6,667 nucleotides of DNA from Promethearchaeota archaeon. Its GTDB lineage: Archaea; Asgardarchaeota; Lokiarchaeia; Sigynarchaeales; SOKP01. Position 1 is the first letter of the stretch, and every line of letters begins with the position of its first letter. The stretch lies in contig JAEOTV010000147.1 in NCBI GenBank assembly GCA_016839635.1, positions 1-6,667 on the forward strand, given 5' to 3'. This document shows, piece after piece, positions 1 to 4,058 of this stretch. Under the pieces are notes generated by a model. The model saw nothing but the letters and a program-made list of their open reading frames with translations. It made no database searches and was not told the DNA's origin. Made by a program: the position numbers and the translations under genes.

Positions 1-2
1 AA

Positions 3-422
3 AAAGTAGATTATAAAGGTACAACTCCAAAAAATACTCTTAAAATAGTCGGATTAGAATTAACTTCAATAGGAGTTATTGATCCAAATAAAGAAGAAGG
101 TGGTGCCTGGGAAATCCTAAAAAAAGCCGATAAAAAGAATTGTTGTTATCAAAAGTTAGTGATAAAAGGAAATAAATTAAAAGGAGCTATTTTATTTGGT
201 GAAAGTAAAGCAATGTCTTATGTCTATAACAGGATGGAAGAAGATGTTGATAGAGATGAGTTGAAAAAGCTATTAGAATTATATTCTTACAACTGTGATA
301 AATGTGGTTCAGAATATGATGAGGCTAAAATGGGTATCCAATTTAAAGATCTTCCACCCGATTGGAAATGTCCTAATTGTAAATGTTCTAAAAAAGAATT
401 CAAGAAAAAATTTAATACATAA
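3..422 (+). CDS. NAD(P)H:rubredoxin oxidoreductase-like flavoprotein with fused C-terminal rubredoxin domain (3' part)
   Basis: The gene enters from the left edge; the frame is open from base 3 to the TAA at 420-422, giving 139 residues. The first part (TLKIVGLELTSIGVID, then YQKLVIKGNKLKGAILFGE) matches the C-terminal segment of FAD/NAD-dependent pyridine nucleotide oxidoreductases of the rubredoxin reductase/nitrite reductase large-subunit type. The last 45 residues are a rubredoxin domain: YNCDKCGSEYDEAKMG, then FKDLPPDWKCPNC, with two CxxC pairs for one Fe(Cys)4 site. The family moves electrons from NAD(P)H through FAD to rubredoxin in the cytoplasm; here the acceptor is tethered to the enzyme. 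The internal ATG at 159 is not a start, because homologous sequence continues upstream. A second rubredoxin-like reading frame follows within about 30 bases, and a flavodiiron protein begins at the right edge, which fits an oxygen-detoxification chain. The FAD- and NAD-binding parts lie outside the window. Confidence 0.88.
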   Translation, partial: KVDYKGTTPKNTLKIVGLELTSIGVIDPNKEEGGAWEILKKADKKNCCYQKLVIKGNKLKGAILFGESKAMSYVYNRMEEDVDRDELKKLLELYSYNCDKCGSEYDEAKMGIQFKDLPPDWKCPNCKCSKKEFKKKFNT

Positions 423-448
423 TTAAATTTAGAGAGAGATGATAAAAA

Positions 449-595
449 ATTTCAATATATCGATGTAAGAGATGTAACTATCTTTATATAAACAAAGAAA
501 AGAATATACCTTTTGAAGAATTAGACGAAAAAGATTATAGATGCCCTAAATGTCGTTCCTCAAAAAAATTCTTTATTAAAAAAGATGTGCAATAA
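449..595 (+). CDS. divergent rubredoxin-like small protein, no in-frame ATG (frameshifted or non-canonical start)
   Basis: The frame of codons 458-595 encodes YRCKRCNYLYINKEKN, then PFEELDEKDYRCPKC and KKFFIKKDVQ, ending in TAA at 593-595. This is a rubredoxin layout: CxxC (codons 464 and 473), an F-x-x-L segment, CPxC (codons 542 and 551), and a trailing aromatic pair. It lacks the usual Gly after the second Cys and the usual Trp before the third, so it is divergent. The frame has no ATG; it opens after a stop at 443-445. The ATG at 439 lies in another frame and reaches a stop after nine codons. Removing one A from the A6 run at 444-449 would give MIKISIYRCKRC, an ordinary start. Alternatively ATT at 449 could start the protein, behind the purine-rich GAGAGATGAT at 434-443. 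It follows the oxidoreductase-rubredoxin gene closely and is probably co-transcribed. It may be functional, a pseudogene, or the result of a base error. Confidence 0.6.
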   Translation: MSIYRCKRCNYLYINKEKNIPFEELDEKDYRCPKCRSSKKFFIKKDVQ

Positions 596-611
596 AAGGT
601 CTAAATCTGAA

Positions 612-618
612 TTTTTTT
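612..618 (+). terminator. T-tract, possible terminator of the upstream redox genes
   Basis: A run of seven T lies 16 bases after the stop of the rubredoxin-like gene. Archaeal RNA polymerase can stop at such U-tracts without a hairpin. The run touches a TATA-like stretch, so it may instead be part of the next promoter. Confidence 0.3.
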
Positions 619-641
619 ATAAAAATCATTAATTATAAAAA
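613..641 (+). promoter_or_regulatory. candidate archaeal promoter(s) for the transporter gene
   Basis: Two TATA-like boxes occur, TTTTTATAAAAAT near 613-625 and AATTATAAAAATAG near 631-644. The second would place transcription start around 660-670, leaving a 30-40 base leader before the ATG at 702. In DNA this A+T-rich the match is weak evidence. Confidence 0.3.
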
Positions 642-701
642 TAGAAATATCTAATTCTTATCTAATTTAATTAATTTAATCATAAAGATTCGTGATTAAT
701 T

Positions 702-2108
702 ATGGGAGAAGAAATAGAAATTAAACATTCAAATCTTAATATGGCCTCATATGGTTTTGGTAAATTCTTAACAGAATTTGTGGAAATAGCGTTTACGGCT
801 TGGCTATATTATTTTTATGTAAGAACTATTGGTGTTGCTCCACTAATCATTGGAGCTGCAGTAGTGATATATGCAATATGGAATGCTGTGAATGATCCTT
901 TAGTAGGTTATCTGACAAATAGACCTTTTAAATTCACAAGAAAATGGGGGAGAAGATTTCCGTGGGTAATGATTGGTGGTGTTTTATATCTATTTAGTTA
1001 TTTACTCGTGTTTTCTCCTAGATTATTCCTTCCAGATATAGATCCTCAATCAGGAGCTTGGATATTTTTTATTTGGTTTATAGTTTCTACATGTATATTC
1101 GATACATTTAACTCAATATTTTTCGTAAATTTTTCAGCTCTTTTTCCTGATAAATTTCGTTCAGTAGATGAACGCAGAAAAGCAACAGGACTACAAACTC
1201 CAATTGGAATAATTGGAGTAGCATTAGGTGCTTTATTACCACCATTAATTATAATTCGTGAAGAAGCTATTACATTTGTAATAAAATCAGGATTAGTTAT
1301 AATTATCGGATTAATTGTTTTGATGCTTTCGATCCCGGGTTGTCGAGAAGATCAAATGACCATCGATCGATATCTAGACAAGCATGAAACTGAAGAGAGT
1401 ACACCATTTTTTAAAACCTTAATCATGTCTCTTAGGCAAAAATCATTCTTATTTTTCATAATTACATATACATTTTATAGATCACTCGTAATATGTTTTC
1501 AAGCATCTATTCCATTTTTTGTTGAATATGTATTAGGAGAAGAGGAAGGCATTCAAACAATTCTATCTGCTGGTTTTCTTATTGGTGCACTATTTTCTTC
1601 ACCATTATGGGCTACAATTGCTCGAAAAACTAATAATAATAAAAAAGTCATGTTGATTAATGGCATCCTGTTGACAGTCTTCACGGTGCCATTTATATTT
1701 CTTAATAGTGTTTGGGTAGCATTTTTCGTACTTGTTCTATGGGGTTTTGGTCTCGGAGGGTTCTGGACAATGTTAGCACCAATATTAGGTGATGTAATAG
1801 ATGAGTCAGTGGTTACTACTCAAAAACGTCAAGAAGGAGTTTTCAATGGGTTTTTACAATTTTTTGGACGTTTAGCAATTTTAGTGCAAGCTTTTGTTTT
1901 CGCATCAGTACAAACACTCACTGGATTTCAGCCAGGACAACCATTATCAGCTCAACCATCTTCAGCAATATGGGGGGTACATGTTCATTTCGGTTTAATT
2001 CCAGCAGTATTTATGTTGATAGCAGTGATAATCTTCTGGAAATTTTATCAATTAACTCCAGATAAAGTACAAATACACCAAGATAAAATTATAGAACTTA
2101 ACCTCTAA
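702..2108 (+). CDS. GPH-family (MelB-like) sugar:cation symporter, MFS fold
   Basis: This complete 468-residue, very hydrophobic protein has about 12 membrane segments, the usual size for the glycoside-pentoside-hexuronide:cation symporter family. Signature motifs are visible: WNAVNDPLVGYLTNRP at residues 60-75 followed by KWGRRFPWV (81-89), ALFPD with ERRKATG (146-163) between the helix bundles, and GDVIDESV...TQKRQEGVFNG (363-383) in the second half. The family imports sugars or related solutes using Na+, H+ or Li+. In MelB the first motif is W-D-A-I-N-D-P with two cation-binding aspartates; here the first is Asn61 and the second, Asp65, is kept, suggesting changed cation use. The substrate cannot be told. 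ATG 702 is supported by GTGAT at 692-696, five bases upstream. A T8 run directly after the stop probably ends the transcript. It has no evident functional link to the flanking rubredoxins. Confidence 0.9.
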   Translation: MGEEIEIKHSNLNMASYGFGKFLTEFVEIAFTAWLYYFYVRTIGVAPLIIGAAVVIYAIWNAVNDPLVGYLTNRPFKFTRKWGRRFPWVMIGGVLYLFSYLLVFSPRLFLPDIDPQSGAWIFFIWFIVSTCIFDTFNSIFFVNFSALFPDKFRSVDERRKATGLQTPIGIIGVALGALLPPLIIIREEAITFVIKSGLVIIIGLIVLMLSIPGCREDQMTIDRYLDKHETEESTPFFKTLIMSLRQKSFLFFIITYTFYRSLVICFQASIPFFVEYVLGEEEGIQTILSAGFLIGALFSSPLWATIARKTNNNKKVMLINGILLTVFTVPFIFLNSVWVAFFVLVLWGFGLGGFWTMLAPILGDVIDESVVTTQKRQEGVFNGFLQFFGRLAILVQAFVFASVQTLTGFQPGQPLSAQPSSAIWGVHVHFGLIPAVFMLIAVIIFWKFYQLTPDKVQIHQDKIIELNL

Positions 2109-2116
2109 TTTTTTTT
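2109..2116 (+). terminator. T8 tract after transporter
   Basis: Eight T begin directly after the TAA at 2106-2108, with another T-run at 2127-2132. This is a plausible archaeal U-tract terminator. No strong hairpin precedes it. Confidence 0.45.
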
Positions 2117-2192
2117 ATTTTACTTCATTTTTTAAGAGATTTTAAACTTTTATTTGAATTAGATTATTACTTCTCAAATTTAATTGGATCAA

Positions 2193-2228
2193 TTTATAAA
2201 ATATTAAATTAATATATTTAATATATTT
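2193..2228 (+). promoter_or_regulatory. candidate promoter region of the rubredoxin gene, with a tandem 9-base repeat
   Basis: TTTATAAA at 2193-2200 is a TATA-like box. Two exact adjacent copies of AATATATTT lie at 2211-2219 and 2220-2228. Either could be a TATA box; start sites about 25 bases downstream would give leaders of roughly 35-70 bases before the TTG at 2287. The repeat could be an operator or chance in A+T-rich DNA. Otherwise the 2109-2286 gap shows nothing. Confidence 0.3.
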
Positions 2229-2273
2229 TCAATTTCAATCCATAAAATCAAATACTATAACTTAAAATTAAAA

Positions 2274-2280
2274 GGATGTG
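2274..2280 (+). promoter_or_regulatory. Shine-Dalgarno-like site deciding the TTG start of rubredoxin
   Basis: GGATGTG at 2274-2280 resembles the archaeal GGAGGTG(AT) box and lies six bases before TTG 2287. It supports TTG as the start rather than GTG at 2278, which lies inside the box. Confidence 0.5.
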
Positions 2281-2286
2281 TTAAGT

Positions 2287-2424
2287 TTGGGAAAATGGGA
2301 ATGTCAAGCTTGTGGCTACGTTTACGATGAAGAAGCGGAAGGTACAAAATTTGAAGACTTACCAGACGATTGGACGTGTCCTGTCTGTGGTGTTGATGCT
2401 AATGGGTTTCCCATTGCAGCATAA
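2287..2424 (+). CDS. rubredoxin, small Fe(Cys)4 electron carrier, with altered C-terminus
   Basis: This 45-residue protein begins at TTG and reads (M)[15 protein letters not shown], then [17 protein letters not shown], a textbook rubredoxin. The CxxCG and CPxCG pairs bind one iron, and the aromatic and FEDLPDDW core is intact. It carries single electrons in the cytoplasm, most likely to the flavodiiron protein at the right edge. After CPVCGV the frame reads DANGFPIAA and stops. The C-terminal end expected from the family, [10 protein letters not shown], is encoded at 2424-2453 in another frame, 29 bases further on. The truncated form still has a Phe at the spacing where rubredoxins normally have one (CGVDANGF versus CGVGKDQF), so it could fold. 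By hand count the ORF is about 44% G+C, clearly above its neighbours. Start: TTG with a Shine-Dalgarno-like box six bases upstream; an in-frame GTG at 2278 is the alternative. A longer ATG ORF at 2312 in another frame is only its shadow. Confidence 0.88.
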   Translation: MGKWECQACGYVYDEEAEGTKFEDLPDDWTCPVCGVDANGFPIAA

Positions 2425-2440
2425 GCAAGGACATGTTCGA
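2370..2440 (+). other. nested hairpin around a 29-base element interrupting the rubredoxin reading frame
   Basis: Bases 2395-2423 separate the rubredoxin frame (up to GGT GTT, CGV) from its displaced C-terminal codons. They fold almost completely on themselves: ATGCT (2396-2400) with AGCAT (2418-2422), AATGGG (2401-2406) with CCCATT (2410-2415), a TTT loop, and a two-base bulge (2416-2417). Next to it, TGTT (2391-2394) can pair with AGCA (2424-2427). The coding sequence outside also pairs: 2370-2382 with 2428-2440, 13 base pairs of which three are G.U. The whole is one long imperfect hairpin with an eight-base bulge at 2383-2390. It could be a small palindromic insertion, an RNA processing or bypass element, or an unusual assembly product. 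It does not match the canonical archaeal bulge-helix-bulge intron. Confidence 0.55.
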
Positions 2441-2456
2441 GAAGATCGAGGGATAA
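2424..2456 (+). pseudogene. displaced rubredoxin C-terminus ([10 protein letters not shown])
   Basis: Codons from AGC 2424 to GGA 2451-2453 encode [10 protein letters not shown], followed by TAA at 2454-2456. Rubredoxins commonly end CPxCG-x-x-K-x-x-FE plus a few acidic residues, so this is the expected continuation of CPVCGV. It lies one frame away and starts within the stop codon of the present ORF. It is either a remnant left by a 29-base insertion or a real terminal exon or segment reached by RNA processing or recoding. Confidence 0.6.
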
Positions 2457-2466
2457 TTAATATATC

Positions 2467-2497
2467 TCCTATTAAAATAGGAACCAAATTTTTTTTT
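2467..2497 (+). terminator. hairpin plus T9 tract after rubredoxin
   Basis: TCCTAT (2467-2472) and ATAGGA (2477-2482) form a six-base-pair stem with a TAAA loop. Six bases later a run of nine T follows (2489-2497). This is a good terminator for the rubredoxin transcript. The T-run, rather than the short stem, is probably what matters in an archaeon. Confidence 0.55.
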
Positions 2498-2613
2498 ATT
2501 CTCTTTTTATATTAATAGTAATTTTATAAAAGATTAGAATTCGAAGTTTTTAGAAGGAAATTGATTTGAGAGATTATAAAGAAAACTCAAAAATTTTTTT
2601 TACTCTATCTTAC

Positions 2614-2647
2614 TTTATAAATTGTATTTTGAAATTCATATAAATTA
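2614..2647 (+). promoter_or_regulatory. candidate TATA elements upstream of the AlbA_2 gene
   Basis: CTTTATAAATT near 2613-2623 and TTCATATAAATTA near 2635-2647 are TATA-like. The second predicts a start near 2670 and a short leader to ATG 2692, which has no convincing Shine-Dalgarno box. A T8 run at 2594-2601 precedes them. Nothing else is seen in the 2498-2691 gap apart from the palindrome listed separately. Confidence 0.3.
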
Positions 2648-2651
2648 AAAA

Positions 2652-2680
2652 TTTAACGAGTTAAAGCTATAAGATTTAAC
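2652..2680 (+). promoter_or_regulatory. palindrome TTTAACGAGTTAAA with a repeated half-site, possible operator
   Basis: TTTAAC (2652-2657), GA, GTTAAA (2660-2665) is a perfect 14-base inverted repeat. A third TTTAAC stands at 2675-2680, 23 bases from the first, or about two helix turns. It sits between the TATA-like box and the ATG, where a bound protein would block transcription. The AlbA_2 protein itself could be the binder, but this is only an inference. Confidence 0.35.
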
Positions 2681-2691
2681 TTATGTAAAAA

Positions 2692-3990
2692 ATGTCTATT
2701 TTTATTAAACCCTTAGCTGAAATCAATTTTTCTGATATAAATTATTTGATACAAAATAAAATAAAAGAGTCTTATGACTTAGATTATAAGTCTGATTATC
2801 CAGATAACAAAAAATTAGCTAAATTAATGATTTCTTTTGCAAATGCTACAGGAGGATATATAATTATAGGTGTTCAAGAAGAGAAGGTTAATAATCAAAA
2901 TACAGGGATTCCAAAGAAATTAATAGGTGTTGAAAAAGGTGAACATTCAATAAAAATAACTCAAATTGCATTATCATATACCCAACCAAAAATAATTCCT
3001 AAAATAAATGTAATTAATCATGAGGAACTTAATCATAAAGATATAGTGGTTATTCGTGTTGATGAGGCTATTGAACCAATTATGTATTACAATGCAAATA
3101 ATAGTGATAGTAACAAATTTTTTATAAGGATTAATGATAAAAATGAGCCTGCTGATCAAGCTTTATTGAAGAAATTATTTTCAAAGAGACCATTTTTTGA
3201 AGAATTAAAACATCTAGAAACAAAGATCATTCAAGAACAAAACAAAAAGTTCAATGAATATTTTGGTCCTGAAGTACACTATAACTATATTTTTTTTGGA
3301 CTTGTTCTTTTTCCTTACAATAATAATTTTGACTTGATTGATACAAATAATAAAGATGTAGAGACTTTTCTTAAACAACTTTATATGAAACTTTCACATA
3401 GTAGTCCTTCAGGAGAAATAAGAAAATTTTCGAATTTTATCGAAAATTTAAGCTATAATGGAAATTCTTACAAATCATTTTATAGATTATATGATAAGAA
3501 TAGATTCAATGAAGCAAAATTCAATATATATGCTAATGGAAATATTAACGGAAATATTATTTATAAAACAAAAAATGCAAAGGATGTGATACTAAATTCA
3601 CATAAGGAATATGACGAAACAAGAAAAGAAATATACGATCATTCACCTTATTTATATCATAAAATCCCTCCATATTTAATAATTATGTTTCTATTTCTCC
3701 TCAAGTTTATTTTCTTAGATAGATTTGAAGGAAGGTTTAAGTTTATTTTAAGGATAATCTCTACAAATACTATTTCACTAGATATTAACGAATACTTAGC
3801 ACCGTCCACCTCAACTGATTTTAAAATTGAAAAAACATTTTATTATAATGAGCTAAAAGAATTAGAGAAATTTAAAGAACTTATAAATAATATCTTAAAT
3901 GAATTTTTAAGATATTTTGGTTATGATTTAAAAGATGTTGAGAAGTATTTGGAGATATTTCAAGATATAATCACTGAATATTTAATATAA
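2692..3990 (+). CDS. AlbA_2/Schlafen-type domain protein with unknown C-terminal half
   Basis: This is a complete 432-residue protein. Residues about 22-157 match the AlbA_2 (Schlafen/divergent AAA-4) pattern: E26 then LDYKSDYP (30-37), KKLAKLMISFANATGGYIII (40-59) running into GVQEE, IPKKLIGV (73-80), and DIVVIRVDEAIEP (117-129) followed by FFIRINDKNEPAD (143-155). In this family the domain is linked to nucleic-acid binding, and in Schlafens to RNA cleavage; it is common in transcription regulators and in mobile or defence genes of prokaryotes. Residues 165-432 match nothing I recognise. They include a hydrophobic stretch, PPYLIIMFLFLLKFIFL (326-342), either a buried helix or a single membrane segment, and a helical charged tail (386-432). 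The usual regulator architecture with a C-terminal winged helix is not evident. Codon use is extremely A+T-rich compared with the transporter. It converges on the nuclease gene with 56 bases between. The start has no clear ribosome-binding site; the transcript may have a short leader. Confidence 0.78.
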   Translation: MSIFIKPLAEINFSDINYLIQNKIKESYDLDYKSDYPDNKKLAKLMISFANATGGYIIIGVQEEKVNNQNTGIPKKLIGVEKGEHSIKITQIALSYTQPKIIPKINVINHEELNHKDIVVIRVDEAIEPIMYYNANNSDSNKFFIRINDKNEPADQALLKKLFSKRPFFEELKHLETKIIQEQNKKFNEYFGPEVHYNYIFFGLVLFPYNNNFDLIDTNNKDVETFLKQLYMKLSHSSPSGEIRKFSNFIENLSYNGNSYKSFYRLYDKNRFNEAKFNIYANGNINGNIIYKTKNAKDVILNSHKEYDETRKEIYDHSPYLYHKIPPYLIIMFLFLLKFIFLDRFEGRFKFILRIISTNTISLDINEYLAPSTSTDFKIEKTFYYNELKELEKFKELINNILNEFLRYFGYDLKDVEKYLEIFQDIITEYLI

Positions 3991-4038
3991 TTATTACTTA
4001 AAGTTTCTATTAAAAAATTTAATAATAAAATCAACCAA

Positions 4039-4058
4039 AAATTATTTTAGAATAATTT
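4039..4058. repeat. inverted repeat at the 3' junction of the convergent genes
   Basis: AAATTATT (4039-4046) and AATAATTT (4051-4058) form an eight-base-pair stem with a TTAG loop that overlaps the nuclease stop codon. On the minus strand it is followed by short T-runs (complements of A-runs at 4037-4041 and 4012-4017). It may help end transcription of one or both convergent genes. The sequence is A/T only and could arise by chance. Confidence 0.35.

Noticed and set aside
2392..2424. T4 gene 60-type translational bypass or -1 slippery site in rubredoxin
   Set aside because: The only matching take-off/landing pair found (GTT 2392 and GTT 2406) would leave six extra residues and there is no stop just after take-off; no X-XXY-YYZ heptamer is in frame.
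2383..2427. canonical archaeal bulge-helix-bulge intron around the 29-base element
   Set aside because: I could not build the required two three-base bulges on opposite strands flanking a four-base-pair helix; the best fold has an eight-base bulge on one side and a single mismatch. A relaxed form is not excluded.
2312..2515. 67-residue ATG ORF on the plus strand overlapping the rubredoxin
   Set aside because: It is a shadow in another frame; the rubredoxin frame from TTG 2287 has unmistakable family motifs and its own Shine-Dalgarno-like box.
2974..3159. 61-residue minus-strand ORF
   Set aside because: It lies inside the AlbA_2 domain coding sequence on the opposite strand, and has low-complexity, Ile-rich composition and no motif.
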